Below, one piece after another: positions 36,503 to 45,691 of a stretch of 64,000 bases of DNA. Source of the stretch: Burkholderiales bacterium (GTDB lineage: Bacteria > Pseudomonadota > Gammaproteobacteria > Burkholderiales > Burkholderiaceae_E); contig JAPOKJ010000004.1 in assembly GCA_029977705.1 (NCBI GenBank), positions 62,001 to 126,000 on the forward strand, written 5' to 3'. Below the pieces are notes generated by a model, which saw only the letters and a list, made by a program, of their open reading frames with translations, had not been told where the DNA came from and did no database searches. The translations under genes were made by a program, and so were the position numbers. Positions within the stretch are counted from its first letter, which is position 1. Each line of letters opens with the position of its first letter.

Positions 36503-37465
36503 ATGAACATCATCCCCTTCGGCAAGACCTCCCTGCAGGTGTCCAACCTGTGCTTCGGTGGCAATGTGTTCGGCTGGACCGCCGACAGTGCCACCTCGTT
36601 CCAGCTGCTCGATGCCTTCGTTGCCGCTGGCGGCAATTTCATCGACACCGCAGATGTGTACTCGCGCTGGGCACCGGGCCACACCGGAGGCGAGTCCGAA
36701 ACCGTGATCGGCCAGTGGCTGGCGGCACGCCCGGGCATGCGCCAGAAAGTCATCATTGCCACCAAGGTGGGCATGGAGCTTGCGCCGGATCGCAAGGGGC
36801 TGTCCGCCGCCTGGATCAGCCGAGCCGTCGAGGATTCTCTGCGCCGCCTGAACACCGATGTCATCGACCTGTATCAATCGCACACCGATGATGCGACGGT
36901 ACCGCTCGAGGAGACCCTGGGTGCCTATGACCGCCTGATCCGCGCCGGCAAGCTGCGCTACATCGGTGCCTCCAACTACAGCGCGGCCCGGCTTGCCGAG
37001 GCGCTGGCCGTGTCACGCCGCGAAGGGCTGCCCGAATACGCCAGCCTGCAGCCCCTGTACAACCTGTACGAGCGCGAGCCCTTCGAGAAGGACCTGCAGG
37101 CCCTGTGCCAGAAGGAGCATCTGGCGGTCATCAATTTCTATGCACTGGCCTCGGGCTTTCTCACCGGCAAGTACCGCAGTGTCGACGACAGCGGCAAGAG
37201 CCCGCGCGGCCAGGGCATCGCCAAGAAATACCTGAACGATCGCGGCATGAAGATCCTGGCGGCCCTCGATGAGGTGGCCGCACAGACCGGCGCGCGGCAG
37301 GGACAGGTGGCGATCGCCTGGCTGCTGCGCCAGCCCGGCGTGACCTCGCCAATTGCCAGTGCCACCTCGCTGACCCAGCTCGATGAACTGGTGGCATCGG
37401 CGCGCCTGGTGCTCAGCGACGCCCAGGTGCAGCGCCTTAATGTGGCCAGTGCCTGGCAGGCGTAA
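36503..37465 (+). CDS. Aldo/keto reductase
   Basis: NADPH-dependent oxidoreductase of 320 aa with a TIM-barrel fold. Catalytic residues are visible as Asp48 and Tyr53 in IDTADVY, Lys in IIATKVG and His in YQSHTDD. The NADP-binding end reads SPIASATSLTQLDELVASAR. Sequence features such as GGESETVIGQWL and YIGASNYSAARL place it near the AKR11-13 (YdhF/IolS-like) groups. It lies between a Bug receptor and an amidase; substrate unknown. Confidence 0.9.
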   Translation: MNIIPFGKTSLQVSNLCFGGNVFGWTADSATSFQLLDAFVAAGGNFIDTADVYSRWAPGHTGGESETVIGQWLAARPGMRQKVIIATKVGMELAPDRKGLSAAWISRAVEDSLRRLNTDVIDLYQSHTDDATVPLEETLGAYDRLIRAGKLRYIGASNYSAARLAEALAVSRREGLPEYASLQPLYNLYEREPFEKDLQALCQKEHLAVINFYALASGFLTGKYRSVDDSGKSPRGQGIAKKYLNDRGMKILAALDEVAAQTGARQGQVAIAWLLRQPGVTSPIASATSLTQLDELVASARLVLSDAQVQRLNVASAWQA

Positions 37466-37501
37466 CGCGATGACCGTTGCACACCCCCAGGAGCCCCGCC
37501 G

Positions 37502-38926
37502 ATGAACCCCCTGCCTCCCCTTGACCAGGCGCTGTGGCGCTGGAGCGCTGTCGATCTGGCGCACGGCATCCGTACCCGGCGCATCTCCAGCCGGGAGGCC
37601 GTGCAGGCCTGCCTGACGCGCGCCCATGCGGTCAATCCGGCGCTCAATGCCTTGGTCGTCCTGCTCGATGAACAAGCCCTGGCGGCGGCCGACGAGGCCG
37701 ATCGGGCGGTGGCGCGGGGCGATGCACTGGGGCCCCTGCACGGCGTGCCAATCACGGTGAAGGTCAATGTCGACCAGGCTGGCCAGGCCACCACCAATGG
37801 CCTGGTGGCCCTGAAGGACAACATCGCGCGCGAGGACAGTCCGGTGGTGGCCAATCTGCGCAAGGCTGGCGCCATCATCATCGGGCGCAGCAACACCCCG
37901 GCGTTTTCGATGCGCTGGTTCACCGACAACGACCTGCACGGTCGCACCCTCAACCCCTGGTCGGCAGGACATACACCGGGCGGCTCGAGCGGTGGGGCCT
38001 CGGCGGCGGTGGCGGCCGGCATGGGACCGATCGGCCACGGCAATGATCTGGCCGGATCGGTTCGCTACCCGGCCTATTGCACCGGCCTCTATGGCCTGCG
38101 TCCGTCGTTCGGGCGCGTACCCGCCTTCCTGCCGACCGCCACGCAGGAGCGGCCCCTGTCGCCGCAACTGATGTCGGTTCAGGGCCCGCTGGCGCGCTGC
38201 GTCGCCGATATCCGGCTGGCGCTGCAGGCGATGTCCGGTTTCGATCCGCGCGATCCCTGGTGGGTGCCGGCACCCCTGGAGGGGCCGCGCCTGCAGCGCC
38301 CGATCAAGGTCGCGATGAGCATGGACTGTGGTCATGCCAAGGCCAGCCCCGAGGTGGTGGCGGCCGTGCATCGTGCGGCCGGCTGGCTGCGCGAGGCAGG
38401 CTATGTGGTCGAGGAGGTCCAGACCCCCTCGGTGGCCGAAGCCATGGACCTGTGGGACCTGATCTCGCGCAACGAGAACCTGATGCAGGTCAAGCCCCTG
38501 ATCGAGAAGATGGGCGACGCCGGCATCCGCGCCAGCTTTGCCGCGCAGTTCGACGGCAGCCCGCTGCTGGACATGGACGAGCACTTGCGTGCCCTGGCCC
38601 GGCGCAGCACCCTGATCCGGCAATGGACCCTGTTCCTGCAGGACTGGCCCCTGGTGCTGGGGCCGGTCAGTGCCGAGCTGCCTTTCGAACAAAACGCCGA
38701 TACCCTCTCGCCCGAGCGGTCGCGCCAGGTGCTGCGAGCCCAGGGGCCATGCTTTTCCGTACCGGTGCTGGGCTTGCCTGCCATCTCGGCCCCGACCGGC
38801 ATGGCCGGTGCCCTGCCCACCGGGGTACAAATCCTCGGAGCACGTTTCCGCGAAGACCTGGTGATGGAGGCGGCCGAGGTGCTGGAAGGCCGCAGTCCCT
38901 CGACGACACCGATCGATCCGCGCTGA
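37502..38926 (+). CDS. Amidase (amidase-signature family)
   Basis: Hydrolase of 474 aa with Lys87 in PITVKVNVD, Ser162 in PGGSSGG and Ser186 in NDLAGSVRYPA. The usual DTGGS before the nucleophile is replaced by NDLAGS, a feature of a recognised subgroup of catabolic amidases. It clearly differs from the amidase at 2417-3760. It is 36 bp behind the aldo/keto reductase and 41 bp before an enoyl-CoA hydratase, so these enzymes are probably in one pathway. Confidence 0.88.
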   Translation: MNPLPPLDQALWRWSAVDLAHGIRTRRISSREAVQACLTRAHAVNPALNALVVLLDEQALAAADEADRAVARGDALGPLHGVPITVKVNVDQAGQATTNGLVALKDNIAREDSPVVANLRKAGAIIIGRSNTPAFSMRWFTDNDLHGRTLNPWSAGHTPGGSSGGASAAVAAGMGPIGHGNDLAGSVRYPAYCTGLYGLRPSFGRVPAFLPTATQERPLSPQLMSVQGPLARCVADIRLALQAMSGFDPRDPWWVPAPLEGPRLQRPIKVAMSMDCGHAKASPEVVAAVHRAAGWLREAGYVVEEVQTPSVAEAMDLWDLISRNENLMQVKPLIEKMGDAGIRASFAAQFDGSPLLDMDEHLRALARRSTLIRQWTLFLQDWPLVLGPVSAELPFEQNADTLSPERSRQVLRAQGPCFSVPVLGLPAISAPTGMAGALPTGVQILGARFREDLVMEAAEVLEGRSPSTTPIDPR

Positions 38927-38967
38927 GCCCGGGCGCCGCCTCATTTTTCTTCAGACAAGGAACCACC

Positions 38968-39780
38968 ATGAGCTATCAGGACATTCTCTATGCCGTCGAG
39001 GGCGGCATTGCCACCATCACCCTGAACCGGCCGGACCGGCTCAATGCCTGGACGCCGACGATGGAGACCGAGGTACGCCAGGCCATGCTGGAGGCGCGTG
39101 ATGATGCCGCTGTTCGCGTGATCGTGCTCACCGGGGCCGGCCGCGGCTTTTGCGCAGGCGCCGACTTCGAGGTGCTCAAGAACGTATCGGCGGCGGAAAT
39201 GCGCCGCCGGCAAGCCCTGCCGCCGCATGACATGAATCGGCGCGGCGACTGGCAGACGCGCTATGGCTACTTCCCCTCTGTGGGCAAGCCCATCCTGGGC
39301 ATGATCAACGGGGCCTGTGCGGGCCTGGGCATGGTGATGGCGCTGTACTGCGACCTGCGCTTTGCCGCCGACAGCGCCGCCTTCAGCACCGCCTTTGCCC
39401 GTCGCGGTCTCGTCGCCGAACACGGCATCAGCTGGATGCTGCCGCACATCGTGGGCCATGCCAATGCCATGGACCTGCTGCTCTCGGCGCGCAAGATCAA
39501 GGCTGATGAAGCCCTGGCCATGGGTCTGGTCAACAAGGTGTATCCGACCGATCAGCTGAAGACGGCCGTGATGGCCTACGCGCAAGAGCTGGCCACCCAG
39601 GTCTCACCGCGCTCGATGGGTGTGATCAAACGCCAGCTGTACGAAGTGCCTTTCCAGACCCTGGCCGATGCGACGATCCTGGCCAACCATGAAACCGACC
39701 TGAGCCTGGGCTCGGAAGACTTCAGGGAAGGCGTGGCGCACTACATCGAAAAGCGCGCGCCGCAGTTCAGCGGACGCTAG
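38968..39780 (+). CDS. Enoyl-CoA hydratase/isomerase family protein
   Basis: Crotonase-fold enzyme of 270 aa. The first oxyanion-hole segment is GRGFCAGADFEVL and the second is INGACAGLGMVMALYCDLRF; the start ATITLNRPDRLNAWTPTMET is standard. The Glu found at the second hydratase position in classical ECH-1 is not obvious, so it may be an isomerase or another crotonase reaction. ATG 38968 has ACAAGGA 7 nt upstream. It ends 7 bp from the convergent epimerase stop. Confidence 0.88.
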   Translation: MSYQDILYAVEGGIATITLNRPDRLNAWTPTMETEVRQAMLEARDDAAVRVIVLTGAGRGFCAGADFEVLKNVSAAEMRRRQALPPHDMNRRGDWQTRYGYFPSVGKPILGMINGACAGLGMVMALYCDLRFAADSAAFSTAFARRGLVAEHGISWMLPHIVGHANAMDLLLSARKIKADEALAMGLVNKVYPTDQLKTAVMAYAQELATQVSPRSMGVIKRQLYEVPFQTLADATILANHETDLSLGSEDFREGVAHYIEKRAPQFSGR

Positions 39781-39787
39781 TGTCTGA

Positions 39788-40846
39788 CTAGGCCCGCCGC
39801 CGGGGTTGCACGCCGGCCACGCTGATCAGCGACTCGACGCAATCGCGCAGCGATTCGTCGAGCGGCCGGAAGCGCATGCCCAGGCGGTCACGAATGCGGT
39901 CATTGCGCAGGTCGCAGCCGGCCCAGATGGCGCGCAGCTCAGCCTCGCGGGCACGGATGCGGTCCGGAAAATCGTCGCTCACCGTCGGCGTGTCGTGGCG
40001 CAACTCGGGCAACAGGCGATCGATGTCGGCGCAGATGTCCTCGACCTTGCGCGTCTCGGTGGACCAGGCGATGTAGCGCTCGCCATTGAGCACCTCGGTG
40101 CTCTCCATCAGGCCGATATGGGCGGCCGCGGTGTCGCGCACATCCACCGTCATCCAGGGCCGGTAGGCGCCGGTCTGCTCGCAATGGCCCTCGAGCATCT
40201 TCATGATCAGTCGCTGCCAGGGGCCGAAATCCTTCTGGTGGGCGGACTGGATCGGCCCGACGTTGTCACCCGGGCAGCAGGTGATGGCATCCCAGCGGCC
40301 GCTGGCCTGGGCCGCATCGGAAAAGGCGCGTTCGGCCAGCACCTTGCCCATCGAGTAGCCCTGGCCACGCTCGGGGCTGCGCCTGGGATTGGTCTCGTCG
40401 GGAAAGCGGTCCTCATAGAACACCGGCCGGCGCACCACCTCCTGCATGTCGGACTCGGACATCACCGCCGCGATGCTCGAGGTGAGCACCACCCGGGTCA
40501 CGCTGCCCGAGGCATTGACACTGGCGATCACATGGTCACAGACGAACTTTACATAAGCCTGGTCCTTGTAGTCGGATACATGCGACAGGTGCAGCACGCC
40601 GTTGCAGCCCTTGAAGATGTCGTCAAAGCAGCCGGGTTGATCCAGGTCGGCCGCATGCAGGGTCAGTCGCCCGGAGGCAAAGCCAGGCATCGCCTTGAGA
40701 AAGGCAGTGCGTTCGGCATCCTCGGGATTGCGCACGCAGGCGCGCACGCGGTAGCCCGCATCGAGCAGTTGCCGTACCACCCAGCCGCCGATGAAGCCGG
40801 CGGCGCCGGTCACCGCCACCAGGCCTCGTTTGGGAACAGGGGACAT
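39788..40846 (-). CDS. NAD-dependent epimerase/dehydratase family protein
   Basis: Extended short-chain dehydrogenase of 352 aa. The nucleotide site is VAVTGAAGFIGGWVVRQLLD and the active site is GYSMGKVLAE (Tyr-x3-Lys). The LHLSHVSDYKDQAY segment and RACVRNPED resemble dihydroflavonol-4-reductase and 3-beta-hydroxysteroid dehydrogenase-type enzymes. It is the last gene of the minus-strand acyl-CoA module, 70 bp behind the SDR gene. Confidence 0.85.
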   Translation of the reverse strand: MSPVPKRGLVAVTGAAGFIGGWVVRQLLDAGYRVRACVRNPEDAERTAFLKAMPGFASGRLTLHAADLDQPGCFDDIFKGCNGVLHLSHVSDYKDQAYVKFVCDHVIASVNASGSVTRVVLTSSIAAVMSESDMQEVVRRPVFYEDRFPDETNPRRSPERGQGYSMGKVLAERAFSDAAQASGRWDAITCCPGDNVGPIQSAHQKDFGPWQRLIMKMLEGHCEQTGAYRPWMTVDVRDTAAAHIGLMESTEVLNGERYIAWSTETRKVEDICADIDRLLPELRHDTPTVSDDFPDRIRAREAELRAIWAGCDLRNDRIRDRLGMRFRPLDESLRDCVESLISVAGVQPRRRA

Positions 40847-40916
40847 GTCGACTCCTCAGCACGGCACCCGACACGGTGCCCTTGTCCAATGAAAGACGGC
40901 CCGAAGGCCGCCTCGC

Positions 40917-41882
40917 TCAACCGGCCAGCCCGGGCTTGCCGTCGCGCCATTTGGCCGCGAATTCGGCCTCATAGGCCCCTTCCGGGTTCTCGCGCACCAT
41001 GCTGTCGAGGCGCTGCGCGTCCTCGCCGACCAGGATGCGCCAGCGCCCGGTGCGCACGCCATCGAGGATGATGCCTGCCGCCTGCTCCGCCGTGGTCGGC
41101 GCGTTGTCCCGAAAGTCGGTGGCGCGCTTGTGCAGGAACTTGCGCAAGGCCTCGTCGGGCAGGTCCGCCACCGGTGCGCCAGCCTTGACCATGCGGGCGC
41201 GCACCGCCGCCAGCTTGTCGGCCGGCAGGTCCTTGACCTCGCCATGGCCCTGGACCACGTTGGTGTTCAGCGCGATCGAGGTCCCGATATGACCGGGCAT
41301 CACGACCGAGCAGCCGACATGCGGGGCATTCAGGCGCAGGTCGGTGATCAGCGCCTCGGTGAAGCCCTTGACGGCGAACTTGGCGGCGGCATAGGCGGTA
41401 TGCGGCACGGTCGGCCCGAGGGAGGCCCAGAAGCCATTGACGCTGCTGACGTTGACGATATGCGCCTCGGGCGCCGCCACCAGCAGGGGCATGAAGGCGC
41501 GCGCGCCGTAGTACACCCCGAACCAGCATACCCCGAAGGTGCGTTCCCACTCGCTGCGGCTGCCGGCCACAAATCCGCCGCCACCGCCGATGCCGGCATT
41601 GTTGATGAGCAGGTGGACATGGTCGGTACCATGCTCGGCCTTGACCGCATCGCGGAAGGCCAGCATCTGCTCTTCCTTGCTGACATCGGCCTGGAAGGTG
41701 GTCAGGCGCGTGCCGGCCGGTGCCTTGGCCAGCGCCAGCTGGCGCGTCTCGGCCATGTTCTCGCTCGAGACGTCGCAGGTGGCCACATGCACGCCGGCCG
41801 CCGTCAGTTGCAGGCACAGGGCCCGGCCGATACCGGTCCCGCCGCCGGTGACGACGGCAATCTGTCCGGATTTCAGTTGCAT
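40917..41882 (-). CDS. Short-chain dehydrogenase/reductase
   Basis: Classical SDR fold, 321 aa, longer than the usual 250 because of a C-terminal extension. The cofactor loop is VVTGGGTGIGRALCLQ, then NNAGIGGG, and the catalytic Tyr-Lys pair is YAAAKFAVKG with Ser in VSSVNGFWAS. It begins 2 bp after the enoyl-CoA hydratase stop. It most likely oxidises a hydroxyacyl-CoA or a related alcohol in the same route; substrate unknown. Confidence 0.9.
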   Translation of the reverse strand: MQLKSGQIAVVTGGGTGIGRALCLQLTAAGVHVATCDVSSENMAETRQLALAKAPAGTRLTTFQADVSKEEQMLAFRDAVKAEHGTDHVHLLINNAGIGGGGGFVAGSRSEWERTFGVCWFGVYYGARAFMPLLVAAPEAHIVNVSSVNGFWASLGPTVPHTAYAAAKFAVKGFTEALITDLRLNAPHVGCSVVMPGHIGTSIALNTNVVQGHGEVKDLPADKLAAVRARMVKAGAPVADLPDEALRKFLHKRATDFRDNAPTTAEQAAGIILDGVRTGRWRILVGEDAQRLDSMVRENPEGAYEAEFAAKWRDGKPGLAG

Positions 41883-41884
41883 GC

Positions 41885-42658
41885 TCAGCGGCCTTTCCAG
41901 TTGGGCGGACGTTTCTCGGCAAAGGCCTTCGGGCCCTCGATGAAATCCTCGCTGTTGCGCAGTCGCGTGACCGACTCGTAGCTGGCTTCCATCGACTCCT
42001 GCAGCGAGGCCATCGACAGGCTGCGATAAACCACATCCTTGCTGGCCCGGATCGACAGCGGCGAGCAGGCCAGGATCTGGTTGACCCAGGCCATGGTGCG
42101 TGCCATCAGCTGATCATGGGGCACCACCTCGTTGACAAAACCCAGCTCGTAGCCTTCCTGCGCGGACACATGGCGACCGGTGAGGATCATGCCCAGGGCG
42201 CGCTTGGAACCAATCTGGCGCGGCAGGCGGTTCAGGCCGCCGGCAAGGGCTGCCAGGCCCACCTTGGGCTCGGGCAACGCAAACCTGGCCTGCTCCGAGG
42301 CGATGATCAGGTCGCAGGCCAGCGCGATCTCGAAGCCCCCGCCCATGGCCACGCCATTGACCGCGGCAATCACCGGCTTGGTCAGGTCAAAGCGGGAACT
42401 CAGGCCGCCAAAGCCGCGCGGCATCGGCAGGCGTACCCCGCCCTCGGCCTGGTAACGCAGGTCATTGCCGGCGCTGAAGGCCTTGCCTTCGCCGGTGATG
42501 ACCGCCACCCACATGTCGTCATCGGCAGCGAAGTCATCAAAGACCTGGCCCAGTTCGATGTTGCCGGGTGGATGCAGGGCGTTGAGGCGATCGGGGCGGT
42601 TGATCCGCACCGTCATCACATGGTTGGCTTTTTCAACGAGACAGAATTCGGTTTTCAT
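41885..42658 (-). CDS. Enoyl-CoA hydratase/isomerase family protein
   Basis: Crotonase-fold enzyme of 257 aa. The oxyanion segments are GKAFSAGNDLRYQA and VNGVAMGGGFEIALACDLII, and the C-terminal IEGPKAFAEKRPPNWKGR is the usual ending of catabolic hydratases. Its ATG overlaps the stop of the MaoC gene upstream (ATGA). Middle gene of a five-gene module FAS1-type - MaoC - ECH - SDR - epimerase. Confidence 0.9.
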   Translation of the reverse strand: MKTEFCLVEKANHVMTVRINRPDRLNALHPPGNIELGQVFDDFAADDDMWVAVITGEGKAFSAGNDLRYQAEGGVRLPMPRGFGGLSSRFDLTKPVIAAVNGVAMGGGFEIALACDLIIASEQARFALPEPKVGLAALAGGLNRLPRQIGSKRALGMILTGRHVSAQEGYELGFVNEVVPHDQLMARTMAWVNQILACSPLSIRASKDVVYRSLSMASLQESMEASYESVTRLRNSEDFIEGPKAFAEKRPPNWKGR

Positions 42659-43083
42659 GGATCGATCAGCGCGGTGGCGCTGCCCTTGACGACATCCAAG
42701 CCGTCCTGGTTGCGGGTGGTGACGGTCAGGTCGACATAGTGCTTGCCGCCCTCGCTGCGGATCGCCTCGACCACGGCGGTGGCATCGAGCGTGTCACCTG
42801 GCCAGACCTGGTTGGTGAAGCGCACGCCATACTTGGTCAGGCGCCCATCGCCGACGTAATCGGTGAGCATGCGACCGGTCATGCCCATGGTGAGCATGCC
42901 GTGCGCGAACACCGTCGGGTAGCCAGCGACATCGCGGGTGTACATCTCGTCGCTGTGCAGGGGGTTGTAGTCGCCGCTGGCGCCGGCATACATCACCAGC
43001 TGGGTACGCTTGAGGTCCTCGACGACACGCATCGTATGGCTGTCGCCGACCTTGAGCTGACTTGCTTTCAGGGCCATCTTCAC
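42655..43083 (-). CDS. MaoC-like hydratase half (hot-dog fold)
   Basis: Protein of 142 aa with a single hot-dog domain. The hydratase-2 type motif is YAGASGDYNPLHSDEMYTRD, containing the catalytic Asp and His, followed by VFAHGMLTMGMTGRML. It overlaps the preceding gene by 4 nt, and the two halves probably form a heterodimer equivalent to the double hot-dog (R)-enoyl-CoA hydratases. Confidence 0.9.
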   Translation of the reverse strand: MKMALKASQLKVGDSHTMRVVEDLKRTQLVMYAGASGDYNPLHSDEMYTRDVAGYPTVFAHGMLTMGMTGRMLTDYVGDGRLTKYGVRFTNQVWPGDTLDATAVVEAIRSEGGKHYVDLTVTTRNQDGLDVVKGSATALIDP

Positions 43084-43577
43084 TCTCCCTTCTTCTGTTC
43101 CACCGGGCGCTCGGTGCGCACGCCCACGCTGCGCGCCGTGACCAGCAACTCGCCGTGCTGGTTGCGGTACTCGGTGATGGTTTCGGTGAACATCAGCTTA
43201 CCGGCACGGGCGCTTTCCTTTTCCCAGGTCTTGCCGGGAATGCGCGTGCCCTTGAGCACATCGCCGGGCTGGGGATGGCGGTGGTACTCGTAGTGCTGCT
43301 CGGCATGCAGGCCGCCACTGGAGGCCGGCTTTTCACCGGGGGCCAGACCGGTGGCACGCTTGCCCGAGCCGAACCAGGCCTGGCCGGGTTTGGGACGCAG
43401 GTGGTAATCCGGGTCGAATTGCGCGCTCGATTGCACAAAGGTGGGCGGCGCGATGATGTGGCCCACCTCGGTGGTCCGGGCATGCGCCTCGTCATGGTAA
43501 ATCGGGTTGTCATCGCCGATGGCGCGGGCAAACATCATGATGTGCCCGGCCTCGACAGGGAAACGGTCCACTGCCAT
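43080..43577 (-). CDS. FAS1-dehydratase-like MaoC N-terminal domain protein
   Basis: Protein of 165 aa with the N-terminal-type hot-dog fold (PF13452-like). The segment ARAIGDDNPIYHDEAHARTT is present, then APPTFVQSSAQFDPDYHLRP. ATG 43577 has AAGGAG 7 nt upstream. It is the first gene of the module and partner of the MaoC half that follows. Such pairs hydrate an enoyl-CoA, for example in steroid side-chain or C4-C5 dicarboxylate routes, but the substrate here is not readable. Confidence 0.85.
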   Translation of the reverse strand: MAVDRFPVEAGHIMMFARAIGDDNPIYHDEAHARTTEVGHIIAPPTFVQSSAQFDPDYHLRPKPGQAWFGSGKRATGLAPGEKPASSGGLHAEQHYEYHRHPQPGDVLKGTRIPGKTWEKESARAGKLMFTETITEYRNQHGELLVTARSVGVRTERPVEQKKGE

Positions 43578-43761
43578 CGCTTCGCTCCTTGGTGAAGCAC
43601 CGAGGCTAAGTGCTGCGGGCACAAGGCGTCCACCGGCATTTCATTCCCGGGCCCCATGCCGAAAAAGCCGTCTTGCACGGCGCATAATCAGCGCTGTTGC
43701 GCGGCCTGGACTGGTTTGTTTGCAGCGCCGCACCCACCCCCGCCAAGAAAGGAAGTTCCCC

Positions 43762-44448
43762 ATGGGCACGATGATCAGTTTCAACCGCCCCGACGGTCAA
43801 AGCGTTCAAGGCTATCTGGCCAAGGCCGATCACCCGATCGGCTCGATCGTGGTGATACAGGAATGGTGGGGTCTGAACGACCAGATCAAGGGCGTGGCCG
43901 ATCGCGCGGCGCAGGCCGGCTTTACCGCCCTGGTACCCGACCTGTACCGTGGCAAGTCGACCGTCGAGGCCGAAGAGGCCCATCACCTGATGACCAACCT
44001 GAACTTCGCCGATGCCGCCTCACAGGATGTGCGCGGCGCGGTGCAATACCTGGCCAAAAGTGGCGGCAAGGTCGGTGTCACCGGCTTTTGCATGGGCGGC
44101 GCGCTGACCATCCTGACCCTGACCATGGCGCCGGAAGTGGCCGCCGGCGTGGTCTGGTACGGCCTGCCCCCGCTCGAGTATGTCGATGCCAGCAAGATCA
44201 AGGTGCCGATGATGGCGCACTGGGCAACCCAGGACCAGGCCTTTGCGATCAGCAGCGTCGATGCCCTCGACGAAAAGCTCAAGGCCGCTGGCGTGAAGTA
44301 CGAACCTCACCGCTACCTGGCCCAGCATGGCTTTGCCAATGAGACCGCGCAAGGCCCGGGCCGCATTGCCGTCACCCAGTACGATGCCGCCTGGGCCCAG
44401 ATCGCCTGGGATCGCAGCTTCCGCTTCTTCGGCGCGCACCTGGCCTGA
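43762..44448 (+). CDS. Dienelactone hydrolase family protein
   Basis: Alpha/beta hydrolase of 228 aa with the dienelactone-hydrolase triad: nucleophile Cys110 in TGFCMGG, Asp158 in WATQDQAF and His189 in LAQHGFAN; Glu34 in QEWWG is the switch residue of the family. The start at 43762 has AAAGGAAG 8 nt upstream. True DLH converts dienelactone to maleylacetate, but many relatives are carboxylesterases. It is divergent from the MaoC module across 184 bp. Confidence 0.9.
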   Translation: MGTMISFNRPDGQSVQGYLAKADHPIGSIVVIQEWWGLNDQIKGVADRAAQAGFTALVPDLYRGKSTVEAEEAHHLMTNLNFADAASQDVRGAVQYLAKSGGKVGVTGFCMGGALTILTLTMAPEVAAGVVWYGLPPLEYVDASKIKVPMMAHWATQDQAFAISSVDALDEKLKAAGVKYEPHRYLAQHGFANETAQGPGRIAVTQYDAAWAQIAWDRSFRFFGAHLA

Positions 44449-44469
44449 GCATCGCCGCCTTGAACCCGA

Positions 44470-45642
44470 TCAGGGGGTGAAGCCGTCGCTCAGGGTCCCC
44501 AGGAAGGCGACCAGGTCGGTCACATCCTGCGGACTCAACCTTGCGGTCGCACCGAAGGGCACGCCGCGAAACAGGTTGCCGCGATATTGCACCGGCAGGT
44601 CATTGAAGACCTGCACCTGGCCATTCATGCTGGGATACCAGCGGCCGGGATCCAGATCGCGGGTAGCGTAAAAGCTGACCGCCTCCTGCAGGCTGCCGAT
44701 GACGCCGTTGTGGAAATAGGGCGCGGTCAGGGCCACATTGCGCAAGGTGGGCACCTTGAACTTGCCACACAGGTCGCTGCGGTTGCTCAGGTCGGTGCGC
44801 TTGGGACCACACAGGCCGAGGTCAAAGAAGCTCGCATCCTGGGTCGCGCTGCTCTGGTTGCGCGGCAAGCCCAGGGCGTGATACTGGAAATTCGTGAAAA
44901 GGATCTTGCCCGTTGTCGGGTCCGGCCGATCGCTGTGGCAGGAGGCGCAATTGCCTCGCTGCGGATCCCGGAAGATCGCCTGGCCACGGGCCTCCGACGC
45001 ACTGAAGCTGGCCGTGCCGGCCAGCACCGCATCGAACTTGCTGGTGAACGGCTCATAGTCGGTATCGCCGGCCTGATAGGTCTCCAGGGCCGATTGCATG
45101 GCCGCCAGCACCTGCGCATCGGTGGCGTCGGCGGCCACACCGAACTTGAGCCTGAAGTCCGCGTAGTAGCTGGCCGCCTTCAATTTGGCCACCACTGCCG
45201 CCTCGCTTTCATTGGCCATCTCGGCCGCATCGAACAGCGGGCCGCGGGCCTGGATGGCGCGGCTATCGGCACGACCGTCCCAGGTAAAGCCGCCAAAGGG
45301 CTGCCCCTGCGTGTCGAAGCCGAAGGCACCATTGGCATTCAGGTAATGCAGGGACGGCGAACTGCGCGCGCCCTGCCGATCGAGCAGGGCACCGCCGATC
45401 GGCAGAAAGCCCCCCGGCGCATCCGCATGGGCATTGCTCTTGAGATGGCAGCCCGCACAGGCCAGCTTGCCGCTGGCCGAGAGGCTGGCATCATTGAAGA
45501 TCTGTTCGCCCACGGCGACCTTCTCGGCCAGCGTGACCACGGTGGCCTTTTCACTGGCCGAACTGCTGGTGGAATCACTGCCACAGCCTGCCAGCACCAG
45601 CATCATTGCCAGCGCCTGTGCACTCAAGATCCTGCGCATCAT
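44470..45642 (-). CDS. Di-heme cytochrome c peroxidase/MauG-type lipoprotein
   Basis: Exported di-heme protein of 390 aa. The N-terminus carries a lipobox VLAG followed by Cys20, so it is probably membrane-anchored. Two heme c motifs are CAGCH (62-66) and CASCH (232-236). The C-terminal KVPTLRNVALTAPYFHNGVI and a late Met/His region match the bacterial cytochrome c peroxidase and MauG families. It would reduce hydrogen peroxide with electrons from the respiratory chain, or act as an oxidase. The start at 45642 has GGAGA 9 nt upstream; it is divergent from a two-component system across 215 bp. Confidence 0.9.
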   Translation of the reverse strand: MMRRILSAQALAMMLVLAGCGSDSTSSSASEKATVVTLAEKVAVGEQIFNDASLSASGKLACAGCHLKSNAHADAPGGFLPIGGALLDRQGARSSPSLHYLNANGAFGFDTQGQPFGGFTWDGRADSRAIQARGPLFDAAEMANESEAAVVAKLKAASYYADFRLKFGVAADATDAQVLAAMQSALETYQAGDTDYEPFTSKFDAVLAGTASFSASEARGQAIFRDPQRGNCASCHSDRPDPTTGKILFTNFQYHALGLPRNQSSATQDASFFDLGLCGPKRTDLSNRSDLCGKFKVPTLRNVALTAPYFHNGVIGSLQEAVSFYATRDLDPGRWYPSMNGQVQVFNDLPVQYRGNLFRGVPFGATARLSPQDVTDLVAFLGTLSDGFTP

Positions 45643-45691
45643 TGCCTGAAGTCTCCGTTGGGGTGAAGCCCGACTGTGACGGTGCAAGTGG

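Noticed and set aside
37013-38944. 643-codon open frame opposite the aldo/keto reductase and amidase
   Set aside because: Antisense shadow with biased composition; both sense genes have complete catalytic motifs.
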